From: a virus | IMG/VR virus record: IMGVR_UViG_3300037248_000031 | Location: 1-20,060 of that record | Strand: one strand, 5' to 3' | Length of the DNA stretch: 20,060 bases | Shown: one piece after another, positions 7,206-14,441 of the stretch | How the letters are laid out: each line of letters opens with the position of its first letter | Position numbering within the stretch: the first letter of the stretch is position 1 | Notes under the pieces: model-generated | The model's input: only the letters and a program-made list of their open reading frames with translations | Databases searched by the model: none | What the model was told of the DNA's origin: nothing | Made by a program: the position numbers and the translations under genes

Positions 7206-9241
7206 TGTCCCTCGGACGCGACTCTGACTGGCGCTGCCCTCCAGCCTACACCGCGCAAGGCGACCTGACCACCTCCGACCGCAAACTCGGCTGGCTGCGT
7301 GAAGCGATCGGTGAAGGCGAGCAATTCCTCAAGACCCAACGCGCCTTCATGGACATGGACCGCGCCTTGGACGTGATCGCAGGCGTTTCCCCCTCCGACT
7401 CCCGCCAGGCGCGCACCCTCAGCGGTCTCCGCATCAACCGCGCCAAGCGGAACGTGCGCGAGATCGTCTCGACTCTCTCCAATCTCCGGCCCATGTGGGG
7501 GTACAAGAATGACAATAAGCTGTACGATTCGCACTCAGTCGTTCTCAACAAGCTTGTCAATAGCTGGTGGCACAACACCTTCGCCGACCGGCGCATTCGG
7601 CAGGCTCTGCAATACGCAATGGTCATGGGGACCGGTTACATTTCACCGGTTTGGAAACGCGACTTCTGGAACGCGGGCCGTGGTGACATCTTTCTCAATG
7701 TGTATGGTCCGCGCGACGTTCTATTTGTGCAGCTCCCGTCCGATCACAACATCCAAGGCGCCTACGCCGTCATCATCCGCATACGCACTCCCATCCACGT
7801 CGCCTGCGCCATGTGGCCTACCCTCGCCGATAAGTTCGCCCCGACCTATGTCGCCTCAGGCGCGCTCCGACGCGGAATGGGAAGAGTCACTGGCTTCGTT
7901 ACGCCGATCCTTCGGCGACTAGGTGGCGGGCAAAACCGCCGCGAAGAGGACGACACCCCCTTCCCGATGCTCGACATCTTCCACACGTACATCATGGACC
8001 CGGCGATCAACCTTGGCCCCGATCCGATCGTGATGGGCGAACCCGACACGAACTTCTCCTACACTGTCCCAGTCTACGAGTCGCTCCTCGAAACGACGCA
8101 GAAGGACGCGCAGGGCAACAAGCTCCAGCGCAAAGTGGGCCGCGAAGAGTCGATGCTCTACCCCGCGCGCCGCCTCCTGATCGCGTGCCCTGAATGCAAC
8201 CTGGAGATCAGTGACGGCCCCTCCCCGTGGTGGCATCGCAAGGTCCCCGTGATCGGCTTCACCCCGGACGACTGGCCATGGGAAGTCTGTGGCTACTCTC
8301 CCCTCCGTGACATGGCCCCGATCCAGGGCGGCGTCAACTCTCTGATCCGCGCAGTTGACGACTCCGCCAACGCCCGCCTCCGTCCCAACGTGTGGTACGA
8401 CGCGAACGTGCTCGCGAAATCGGTGATGGACGATCTCGACTTCCGCCAGGGCGGCCAATCCATTCCAGCCCCGCTCGGCATCACAGGCGAACCCATCAAG
8501 GCGATCCTGAACCCGCAGTGGTACTCAGTCGAAGCCTTCATCCCCGAGTTCGTCAAGTTCCTCTACGAGCAGATGGATCACGTCTCCGGTGTCCGCGACA
8601 TGACCGCGATCGCCAAAGCCCGCCAGATCCCCGCCTCCGAATCGATCGACAAATTGATGGAGATGATGGGGCCGCTCGTCCAGGACATCTCGCGTGGCAT
8701 GGAAGCTGGACTGCGCGACTTGGGCGAGATGGTCAAGGCGCTCTTTTTCCAGTTCTACAACGCCCCGCGCCGCGTGCAGATCCTGGGAGAAAAGGACGGC
8801 CTGGTCGAGGAGGACTACGACTATGAACCCGCATCTATGCTGCCCTCGCATGTTCTTGGCGAGCCGACAGATACAGCGTCTCCTACGCCTCTCTGGCAAA
8901 GGGCGCGCTGGCACATGGACAACTTCGTATTTCACGTTACGCCGCAATCGCTGCATCAGATCACGCAGATGTCGCGGAAACTTCTCTACCTGCAGCTCTT
9001 CCGCCAGGGAGGGACGCCGTTCCCGATGGACCCGTGGACGCTCGGTAAGGAACTCGACATAAACATCGGCGAGGAGCCGCCTGCGACCAAGAACATCATC
9101 CAGCGCTGGATCGAGTGGCGGAAGCTGATGCAGCAGATGATGCCGCAGCAACCCGGTCAGCCAGGCCGTAAGCCTACAGGTGGCGCGGCGCCGCATCTCG
9201 TCAATAAGGGCGGACGGCAGACAGTAGCCGAATCGCGATGA
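7205..9241 (+). CDS. portal protein (head-tail connector)
   Basis: The product has 678 residues from GTG 7205. Portals form the dodecameric ring at the unique capsid vertex through which the terminase pumps DNA. Supporting features are the size; a helical N-terminal region with conserved-looking LNKLVNSWWHNTFADRRIRQ followed by YAMVMGTGYISPVWKRDF; a wing or stem region GYSPLRDMAPIQGGVNSLI then DDSANARLRPNVWYD, the usual portal order of G-x-(S/P)-x-x-R-D then Q-x-x-x-N; and a long helical C-terminus ending in a Gln/Pro-rich tail. An internal CPEC is unusual. It lies downstream of terminase and upstream of scaffold and capsid, as expected. Its stop overlaps the next ATG. Confidence 0.85.
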   Translation: MSLGRDSDWRCPPAYTAQGDLTTSDRKLGWLREAIGEGEQFLKTQRAFMDMDRALDVIAGVSPSDSRQARTLSGLRINRAKRNVREIVSTLSNLRPMWGYKNDNKLYDSHSVVLNKLVNSWWHNTFADRRIRQALQYAMVMGTGYISPVWKRDFWNAGRGDIFLNVYGPRDVLFVQLPSDHNIQGAYAVIIRIRTPIHVACAMWPTLADKFAPTYVASGALRRGMGRVTGFVTPILRRLGGGQNRREEDDTPFPMLDIFHTYIMDPAINLGPDPIVMGEPDTNFSYTVPVYESLLETTQKDAQGNKLQRKVGREESMLYPARRLLIACPECNLEISDGPSPWWHRKVPVIGFTPDDWPWEVCGYSPLRDMAPIQGGVNSLIRAVDDSANARLRPNVWYDANVLAKSVMDDLDFRQGGQSIPAPLGITGEPIKAILNPQWYSVEAFIPEFVKFLYEQMDHVSGVRDMTAIAKARQIPASESIDKLMEMMGPLVQDISRGMEAGLRDLGEMVKALFFQFYNAPRRVQILGEKDGLVEEDYDYEPASMLPSHVLGEPTDTASPTPLWQRARWHMDNFVFHVTPQSLHQITQMSRKLLYLQLFRQGGTPFPMDPWTLGKELDINIGEEPPATKNIIQRWIEWRKLMQQMMPQQPGQPGRKPTGGAAPHLVNKGGRQTVAESR

Positions 9242-9438
9242 CAACCGACCAACTCGCCGCATCCGTCCCCGACACTGACCACTCCTGGATGTTAGTCGGC
9301 TGCCCGCGCTGCCTCACGATCTCGGGCGTGATATTCTTCGATGATGGGCGCGCAGTGCACGTCGGCTGCAACTGGGAAGGAACGGTAAAAGATCTATGGC
9401 AGCGGCTGCTCAAACCGGGTCCGTATCAAGTGAGCTGA
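9238..9438 (+). CDS. zinc-ribbon-like microprotein, 66 residues
   Basis: The ATG overlaps the portal stop (ATGA). The protein contains CPRCLTISGVIFF, a beta hairpin-like stretch, and a further Cys in VGCNWEG, so three Cys and nearby His could form a zinc site. The C-terminal helix is DLWQRLLKPG. It overlaps the next microprotein by 43 bases in a different frame. A similar fold in the next gene suggests a related pair. The function is unknown. Confidence 0.6.
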   Translation: MTTDQLAASVPDTDHSWMLVGCPRCLTISGVIFFDDGRAVHVGCNWEGTVKDLWQRLLKPGPYQVS

Positions 9439-9608
9439 CACAGGTCTCCTGCCTCAAGTGCCACAACGTCATGACACCTATTGCCGTGACCGATGGGCAG
9501 ACATCGGCGTGGGTGTGCAGGTGTGGGCGAATGCTGCAGCCACGCAACGAGTGGAGTGACTGGCTACAGCGCTTCGATCCGTGGCTGACGAGCAACTGGC
9601 ATGGCTGA
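9396..9608 (+). CDS. zinc-ribbon microprotein, 70 residues
   Basis: This protein has four Cys in a standard ribbon: CLKCH, then CRCG about 23 residues later, followed by a Trp-rich end (NEWSDWLQRFDPWL). The architecture parallels the preceding gene (ribbon, then a helix with W and L), so the two may be diverged duplicates; that is inference. The start at 9396 gives a 43-base overlap with the previous gene, and the end overlaps the next gene by 8 bases. The role is unknown. Confidence 0.6.
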   Translation: MAAAAQTGSVSSELTQVSCLKCHNVMTPIAVTDGQTSAWVCRCGRMLQPRNEWSDWLQRFDPWLTSNWHG

Positions 9609-10344
9609 CATGCCCCAGCCGTCCCCCTCGTTCCTCGAAATCCTGCAGCAGTTCCCTGGCCTGCTCAAGAACAAACTCGGCCAGGCGATCGGATCGGTCG
9701 GCCCGCAGGAATCCCCCGACTATAGCCTGGCCTACTCCCGCCTCTCGCACGACCCGATGATCACGGCGCACTCACCACAGCAAATGAAACAGCTCGACCC
9801 GAACGACTGGGGCGCGACCTTTCAAAAGCCGGGCGACGTCGGCATCGGCGGTGGCCCTCTCGCGCAACTGGTCCGCTCGCAACTTCCCTCCGGCCCGGTC
9901 TCGGTCGTGAGCCCCGATGCAACCGGCACGATGGAGCAGCCGAAGCAAGGCGGGATGCAAGGCGTCCCACGCCACGAAGCGATCCACCAATTCCTTGGCG
10001 ATTCCCATGTCTCCGCCGATTCCCTCCTCTCGCAGCTCCCCCAACCCGTCGCCGATCAGATGCGCAGCTACCTGACGCAGAATGTTCCGAAATCGCAGTG
10101 GGCCAACGAAATCGCCGCGCGCCTCGGCTCCTCTGGCATCAACGCCCCTGGCTCCGATCCCCGCATCAACCAGGCCGAAACCCTCGGCATCTCCCCCCAG
10201 CAAGCTCAGCAGGCCTGGTCAAAATACCTCTCGCTGCTCGCCAAAACCGACCCTGCCAAGGCTGCGAAGCTGATGCGTTACACAGGCGCGAATCAGCCCT
10301 CAAACTCCCAATACCTGGCCTCGATCGCAACTCAGCCGAAATAA
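9601..10344 (+). CDS. putative HExxH zinc metallopeptidase, virion-associated
   Basis: The product has 247 residues. A RHEAIHQFL segment at 124-132 contains HExxH (H125, E126, H129), the zinc-binding and catalytic signature of zincin peptidases. A candidate third ligand is E170 in WANEIAARL, an arrangement I recall from small phage and plasmid gluzincins. The N-terminal ~90 residues and the C-terminal helix (ISPQQAQQAWSKYLSLLAK) do not match a known domain to my eye. Located between portal and scaffold, it could be a head-maturation protease or cut host proteins. The motif could also be fortuitous, so activity is unproven. Confidence 0.55.
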   Translation: MADMPQPSPSFLEILQQFPGLLKNKLGQAIGSVGPQESPDYSLAYSRLSHDPMITAHSPQQMKQLDPNDWGATFQKPGDVGIGGGPLAQLVRSQLPSGPVSVVSPDATGTMEQPKQGGMQGVPRHEAIHQFLGDSHVSADSLLSQLPQPVADQMRSYLTQNVPKSQWANEIAARLGSSGINAPGSDPRINQAETLGISPQQAQQAWSKYLSLLAKTDPAKAAKLMRYTGANQPSNSQYLASIATQPK

Positions 10345-10349
10345 CCGAC

Positions 10350-10379
10350 TTGACATTGTCCTCTGCAGGGGTCTATGAT
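10350..10379 (+). promoter_or_regulatory. near-consensus sigma70 promoter
   Basis: TTGACA at 10350-10355 and TATGAT at 10374-10379 are separated by 18 bases. It is the best promoter match in the window and starts 6 bases after the metallopeptidase stop. Predicted transcription starts near 10386, exactly at the base of a hairpin. It would drive the three basic peptides and the scaffold-capsid genes independently of upstream read-through. Confidence 0.75.
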
Positions 10380-10385
10380 CCCACT

Positions 10386-10415
10386 CAGGTGAAACCCGGA
10401 CGCGCGGCTCACTTG
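10386..10415 (+). promoter_or_regulatory. hairpin at the predicted 5' end of the transcript
   Basis: CAGGTGA at 10386-10392 can pair with TCACTTG at 10409-10415 (7 pairs, one G-U), with an inner CCG/CGG stem. A second small stem, CCTTC with GAAGG, follows near 10449-10468. The first stem lies where the mRNA from the adjacent promoter should begin, so it could protect the 5' end. No terminator-like U run follows. The gap up to 10491 holds no convincing gene. Confidence 0.4.
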
Positions 10416-10491
10416 TAGTACCAGTATTTGACTCTCAGTAACGATAGCCTTCCGCATCGAGCGAAGGTGGTCGGATGAAAGGAGAAAAGCG

Positions 10492-10554
10492 ATGTTCGGG
10501 ATTTCGAAGTACGAAGTAGCAGACAGACGGCACCGTGGTCGCAAGAAACGGTAG
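10492..10554 (+). CDS. 20-residue basic peptide
   Basis: The ATG is preceded by GAAAGGAG with 7-base spacing, one of the best ribosome sites in the window. The peptide ends in RRHRGRKKR and is about 40% Arg, Lys or His. The TAG overlaps the GTG of the next peptide (TAGTG). It could bind nucleic acid, for example helping DNA condensation or capsid assembly. It is too short for family assignment; the good ribosome site and promoter are the main support. Confidence 0.5.
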   Translation: MFGISKYEVADRRHRGRKKR

Positions 10555-10622
10555 TGAACGTCGCGACGAATGACATGGCTCGTCGTGGCAGGAAGCGGAT
10601 GTCCAAACGTCCGAAGCGGTAA
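10554..10622 (+). CDS. 22-residue basic peptide
   Basis: GTG at 10554 shares its first base with the previous stop. The peptide ends MARRGRKRMSKRPKR and is strongly cationic. An internal ATG at 10575 would give a 15-residue form. It has no separate Shine-Dalgarno, so translation would be coupled. The cationic motif RGRK also occurs in the preceding peptide, suggesting a shared role or origin. Confidence 0.4.
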   Translation: MNVATNDMARRGRKRMSKRPKR

Positions 10623-10655
10623 TTGATCCGGCGTCCGGGTCCAACCGCAAAACAT

Positions 10656-10745
10656 ATGGCGAAACGCAAAGGCGGCAAAAAGGGCGGTAAGGGCAAGAGC
10701 AAGATCGAGACCCCCTTCATGCAGCGCATCACATCGAAGCGATAG
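10656..10745 (+). CDS. 29-residue Lys/Gly-rich basic peptide
   Basis: ATG at 10656 starts a peptide beginning MAKRKGGKKGGKGKSK, reminiscent of histone-like tails, with a C-terminal part FMQRITSKR. An in-frame TTG at 10623, right after the previous TAA, would give 40 residues and continuous coupling. No Shine-Dalgarno is seen before either. The TAG is followed directly by the next ATG. Electrostatic binding to DNA or to the acidic scaffold is a reasonable guess, not a demonstrated function. Confidence 0.45.
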   Translation: MAKRKGGKKGGKGKSKIETPFMQRITSKR

Positions 10746-11090
10746 ATGGCTTCCATCTCAACGCCGTTCGCACCATCCTTCACGCCCCCCGGTGCGCCCG
10801 GCTCACCCGAGGCCCCCAACCGGCCTCCCGTTCCCACCTCCCCCCCGCCGATGGATGCGCTCTCAGGGCCGATGCCCCAGCAGACCTCCCCCGATCCACA
10901 AGCCCGTCTGCGCTCGATCATGATGCGCTACCGCGAGATCGAGAACCAGATGAACGCGATGGCGCAGGAGTTCCCGGAGGCGGCGAAGGATCTGCGGCAG
11001 GCGGTGAACGCGCTCCGCTCGGGGATGTCGAAATCGGTATCGCAGCCTAACCAAGCGCAGGAACCACAAGCCCCGCGTACACTCGCATGA
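10746..11090 (+). CDS. Pro-rich protein with C-terminal coiled coil
   Basis: The product has 114 residues. Residues 1-50 are Pro/Ser/Ala-rich and disordered (for example PNRPPVPTSPPPMDALSG). Residues ~53-95 form a helix (RSIMMRYREIENQMNAMAQ) that could dimerise. The tail is Gln/Pro-rich. It follows the basic peptides without a gap and its stop overlaps the next ATG. No known family is recognised. A position just before the scaffold suggests an assembly or minor head role. Confidence 0.6.
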   Translation: MASISTPFAPSFTPPGAPGSPEAPNRPPVPTSPPPMDALSGPMPQQTSPDPQARLRSIMMRYREIENQMNAMAQEFPEAAKDLRQAVNALRSGMSKSVSQPNQAQEPQAPRTLA

Positions 11091-11350
11091 ACGCCTTAGA
11101 GGTGGAACACAACCGTCTGTTGAGCGAGGGCCGAATCAGCCTGTCCCCGGACACCTGCGTGTTCTGCCATGACAAGCCCAAATCCGGCTATACGCATGTG
11201 GATCTGGTGCTGTCACTCAACCAATTTTCTCCTCCGCCCGCTGGGGCCGTTCGCGTGAGCGATAACCCTGGCGGCGATCCCAATCCACAAGTCCCTTCCT
11301 TCGATCACGACACGGAAGAGACCGGAGCCAACCATGCCAACAGGCAGTAA
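11087..11350 (+). CDS. small Cys-motif protein, 87 residues
   Basis: The ATG overlaps the previous stop (ATGA). Near residue 24 it has CVFCHDKPKSGYTHVDLVL, a Cys-x2-Cys with two His further on that could bind one metal. The second half is Pro/Gly/Asp-rich and probably unstructured. It overlaps the scaffold-like gene by 17 bases. The function is unknown; it belongs to the group of Cys-motif microproteins placed ahead of a larger assembly gene. Confidence 0.55.
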   Translation: MNALEVEHNRLLSEGRISLSPDTCVFCHDKPKSGYTHVDLVLSLNQFSPPPAGAVRVSDNPGGDPNPQVPSFDHDTEETGANHANRQ

Positions 11351-12455
11351 CCAGCAACTCGACGATTTCGATCTGCAGTCGTGGCTCGCCGACATTTCCG
11401 CCGACGGTTCCCTCTCGCAGGACGAAGTCAACAACCTGAAGTCGATCCTCGGTAAGGACAAAGTCACCACCCGCCTCAAAGATCAGGTTCTGATGCGCCG
11501 GGATTACTCGCGCAAGACACAGGAACTGGCCGATGGACGGCGGGCTCTCGAAGCCGATGTGAACTCGGTGCTCCAAGAGCGTCAGAACCTGGCAGAGTGG
11601 AAAAGTGGTCTCGACGATAAGTACAACAAAATCGCCGCGGATCTCGAAGCTGCTCGCATCACCGAAGGCCAGTACCGCGCTCGTATCTCCACACTCGCCC
11701 GGCAATACAACGCGGACGAGAAGGCGCTGCTCGAAGGGATCTCAACCCCCGAGGGTGGCAACAAAGGTGGAGACGGTGGAGCCCCCGCGAACAAAGGCGG
11801 AGGGAATGGCGATCAGTCGCAGTATCTCACCCGCGAAGATGTTAACAAGCTGGCCGCACAGCGCGACCGTCAGACACTCCGTCTGCTTGCTGAGTTCCCC
11901 GACATTGCGGAGGAACATCAGGAACTCTTCGGCAAGTCCCTTCGAACGTTCGAATACACCACCCCATCGGGCGAACAGCTCCGGGGCCGGTCGGCGTTCA
12001 TCCAGAAGGCGCTTGACACCAACGACCAACTGACCCGCCAAGGCAGGCCAGCCATGGACCTTCGCCGCATCTGGGAGACCACGTTCGACGTGCCCAAGAA
12101 GCGCGAAGAGATGCACACCGAGACTCTGCGCACGCAGATCCGGGGCGAGTTGGAAGGTGAGTACCGGCAGAAAGCCACGGAGGCTGCTCTGAACGGAGGC
12201 AATGCTCCAGGTCGGCCCGGACAGCAACGCGAGCACTCTCCCGTATTCGCCAAGGAGATGAAGACTCCTGCGGAGCGGGACGCGGAAGCTGCGGCGGGCA
12301 ACGGCAATGGACACGGGGACAACGGTAGACTGCCACCCCCGGCTGAATCCGCTGCCGGTCGCGAGAGTCGCTGGCAAAAGTCGGCATCGAGCTTCCTCGA
12401 TCGCCGCGCCCGTGGGATTCCCATGGGGCAGCCTGACGTGGCAAAGAGCGCTTAA
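11334..12455 (+). CDS. scaffold-like head assembly protein
   Basis: The product has 373 residues and is highly charged. Residues ~45-115 form a long coiled coil (for example RRALEADVNSVLQERQNL). A Gly/Asn/Lys-rich low-complexity hinge follows at ~140-160, then a second helical region, then a C-terminal disordered stretch (about 270-345) and a short basic end SSFLDRRARG. Helical, acidic, flexible proteins encoded directly upstream of the capsid gene are usually scaffolds that template the procapsid and bind capsid protein with a basic C-terminal helix. No protease motif is visible. The assignment is by position and composition rather than family match. Confidence 0.6.
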   Translation: MPTGSNQQLDDFDLQSWLADISADGSLSQDEVNNLKSILGKDKVTTRLKDQVLMRRDYSRKTQELADGRRALEADVNSVLQERQNLAEWKSGLDDKYNKIAADLEAARITEGQYRARISTLARQYNADEKALLEGISTPEGGNKGGDGGAPANKGGGNGDQSQYLTREDVNKLAAQRDRQTLRLLAEFPDIAEEHQELFGKSLRTFEYTTPSGEQLRGRSAFIQKALDTNDQLTRQGRPAMDLRRIWETTFDVPKKREEMHTETLRTQIRGELEGEYRQKATEAALNGGNAPGRPGQQREHSPVFAKEMKTPAERDAEAAAGNGNGHGDNGRLPPPAESAAGRESRWQKSASSFLDRRARGIPMGQPDVAKSA

Positions 12456-12460
12456 GGCGT

Positions 12461-13009
12461 ATGATGCCGCAAGTGCAAGGTTCACCAACTGAAGTCGATT
12501 GGGCGCGGTTAGCCGTTCTGATCGACGGAGAAGGGTACATCGGAATCGCCACTGCCTTTTCCAAGAAGCGGAAATGGGCGCGGCCTCACCTGTATCTGGA
12601 TGTGCGGATAACCAACACGGACCCGCGTGTCTCTGAATGGTGTGTGGCTCACTTCGGTGGTAGGGTGTACATGGGTAAGCGGCCTGCCAGTAAGAAGTGG
12701 AGCAACTGCTTCTATTGGACAGTTGCCTGTAATAAGGCTGAAGCCATATTGCGGGGATGCTTGCCGTACTTCATTGTGAAACGTGATCAAGCAGAGGTTG
12801 CACTGGCTTTCCAGGCGACGATTGATCGCGCGCGTAGCAATGGCGTCAAGGGAGTGCCCGTTGCAGATGTTCTGGAACAGGTACGTTTGCGAGACGCTCT
12901 CCGCGATTTGAAAGGCACCTCTTCCCGTCGAAACAAAGTGAACAAGGCACTCGACGAGTATCTCAGAGGAGTTGACGCTGTTGCTGAGAACCCTAAGCGA
13001 GCTAATTGA
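12461..13009 (+). CDS. LAGLIDADG-type homing endonuclease, free-standing
   Basis: The product has 182 residues. One LAGLIDADG motif is clear: LAVLIDGEGYIGI at 17-29, with E24 at the catalytic acidic position. Only one copy is present, so the enzyme probably works as a homodimer and cuts a palindrome-like site. The region after the motif (LDVRITNTDPRVSEWCVAHFGG) matches the usual alpha-beta core with the DNA-contacting strands. By eye, its codon use is less C/G-biased than the flanking scaffold and capsid genes, a sign of separate origin. It lies between scaffold and capsid, upstream of capsid exon 1, and not inside the group I intron. Its TGA overlaps the capsid TTG start. A second in-frame ATG is at 12464. 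Confidence 0.85.
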   Translation: MMPQVQGSPTEVDWARLAVLIDGEGYIGIATAFSKKRKWARPHLYLDVRITNTDPRVSEWCVAHFGGRVYMGKRPASKKWSNCFYWTVACNKAEAILRGCLPYFIVKRDQAEVALAFQATIDRARSNGVKGVPVADVLEQVRLRDALRDLKGTSSRRNKVNKALDEYLRGVDAVAENPKRAN

Positions 13010-14413
13010 TCGCAAGTTCTCCACGGCACGACTACAAATATCTGAGCGATCCGATCCTGGACGAGATTTGAAAAGAGTCCCGTGCATGCGAAAGTGTGCA
13101 TGTGAACCGCGTGAATTGCTGGGAAACCTAAAGCTGGTGGCAGCCAAGGCAATCAGCAGCCAAGCCTCAGCGATGAGGAAGGTTCAGAGGCCATCCTGAA
13201 AGGGAGTAGGGTCAAGCGACCCGAAGCGCGCGGCACCCGCTTATGAGGGTGATGATATGGTCCGAGCTTGGGGACGAAAGCCCCAGAAGGTCGGGAATAG
13301 CGAACCCGGTCGCAACACAACTGTAACCTCACAACGCTCAAGGAGATCTACCCGGACGCCGTCGAAGACAACTTCTTCCTCGATAGTCCATTCCTTGCGC
13401 ACTTGCGCAAGAAGGCGATGGTGCCCTTCACGGGCGGCGCCTTCATGCAGACCGTTTTCATTTACGCGCCTCTCATCGGTGGTGCGTACACGCGCGGCCA
13501 GAACTTCGATATCAACAAGCCGCAAACCCTATCGGGCACCGAGTTCGACCCGAAGTATTACGAGGTCTCGGTCGTCGAGTACAAGGAAGACATCCAGGTC
13601 CTCAACCGTGGCGACCTCTCGATCTTCCGCCTGATCGACATCGACATGCAGAATGGCATCCAAACCATCTCTGCGATCATCGCGGTCGATTTGCAGCAGA
13701 ACGGCCAGCTCGCCCCGCGAACCCCTAACATCAACGGGTGGACCGAGGCGATCAACGACGGGAACAACCCCTCGTGGGACGGCAACATCTACACGTCCTA
13801 CGGGACCCAGGCGCGCAACGGCAACATCGCCATCGCACTCAACGGCAACGTGTTCTGGGCAGGCGATCAGGCTGGCAACGTCGGCGCAATGACCTACCAA
13901 CTGCTGGAAGAGGCGTATCAGTCAGCCTCGATCGGGCGCGACGAACCCGACTTGGGCGTCGCGAACAAGGCCGCCTACGCTTACATCAAGGAGCGTATCC
14001 AGCCTCAACAGCGGTTCGCTCAAGAGCGCGACCCCTACTGGGGTGCCAACGGGATGCGCATGAACAACGCGCTGATCCTGAAGGACGACTACTTCCCGTC
14101 GCTCAAGTACGGTCAGAATCAGGCGGGGATCGGCAACTTCCTGACCTCGACCTTCGCCTACACCGCACCCGCGACCGTCGTGAACAACTTCCCCACGACC
14201 AACGTCACCCTGACCGTGGGCGAGGTGTTCGTGTGGTTCAACACGCGGAAATTCCTGCTTCGTCTCGCGGACGACCCGGAGTTCGGTCTGGGCTTCTCGG
14301 GCTTCGTTCCGGCGCAGGACAATACCCGCGTCGCTGGTCAGATCAAAGCTGCGATCAACCTGGAGTGCATTGCTCCCCGCTTGAACACGCAGATTTATGG
14401 GATCGGAGGTTGA
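13006..14413 (+). CDS. major capsid protein, split by a group I intron (exons 13006-13067 and 13324-14413)
   Basis: Spliced product: 383 residues. Exon 1 starts at TTG 13006, overlapping the endonuclease stop, and reads HDYKYLSDPILDEI before the splice site. Exon 2 continues NLTTLKEIYPDAVEDNFF. Joining after U13067 and G13323 keeps the frame and completes an Ile codon (AT+T). Without splicing, translation stops at TGA 13069. The product forms the capsid shell (HK97-type fold expected). The segment DNFFLDSPFLAHLRK then GGAFMQTVFIYAP resembles N-terminal regions of many phage capsid proteins; the rest is a mix of beta strands and helices of normal capsid length. TTG is the only possible start after the in-frame stop at 13003, and no good Shine-Dalgarno precedes it. 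ATG 13403 would lose 47 residues. Confidence 0.8.
13068..13323 (+). ncRNA. group IA self-splicing intron in the capsid gene, 256 nt, no ORF inside
   Basis: All core helices can be drawn. P1: exon 13061-13067 with 13077-13083, U67-G77 wobble at the splice site. P2: 13084-89/13094-99 with GAAA loop. P3: 13107-11/13229-33. P4: 13117-22/13153-58. P5: 13127-29/13147-49. P6a: 13165-68/13175-78. P7: 13189-94/13257-62. P7.1: 13195-97/13202-04, GAAA loop. P7.2: 13209-13/13218-22. P8: 13234-38/13247-51. P9: 13269-73/13281-85. P9.1: 13292-95/13305-08. The P/Q/R/S boxes resemble classical ones (for example AATTGCTGGG and GGTTCAGAGG). Extra P7.1/P7.2 stems are typical of subgroup IA. The terminal G is 13323. 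Exons join in frame. Confidence 0.85.
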
Positions 14414-14429
14414 GCGTACGTGACTACGC
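14414..14429 (+). promoter_or_regulatory. small hairpin between capsid and decoration genes
   Basis: GCGTA at 14414-14418 can pair with TACGC at 14425-14429, leaving a 6-base loop, just before the AGGAG ribosome site of the next gene. With no U run it is not a terminator. It might tune translation or mark an RNA processing site. The evidence is only the 5-pair stem. Confidence 0.25.
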
Positions 14430-14441
14430 GAGGAGATAACT

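Noticed and set aside
12461-13009. Endonuclease gene as part of the intron, with an earlier capsid exon
   Set aside because: The scaffold gene ends 6 bases before it, leaving no room for an exon. The capsid-like exon 1 lies after the endonuclease, and P1 with the splice-site U-G pair forms at 13061-13083.
13403-14413. Capsid protein starting at ATG 13403
   Set aside because: The same frame reads as good capsid sequence upstream (KEIYPDAVEDNFFLDSPFL) and joins in frame across the intron, so this start would remove 47 residues.
14413-14441. Rho-independent terminator after the capsid gene
   Set aside because: The stem is only five pairs and no U run follows; it sits directly before a ribosome binding site.
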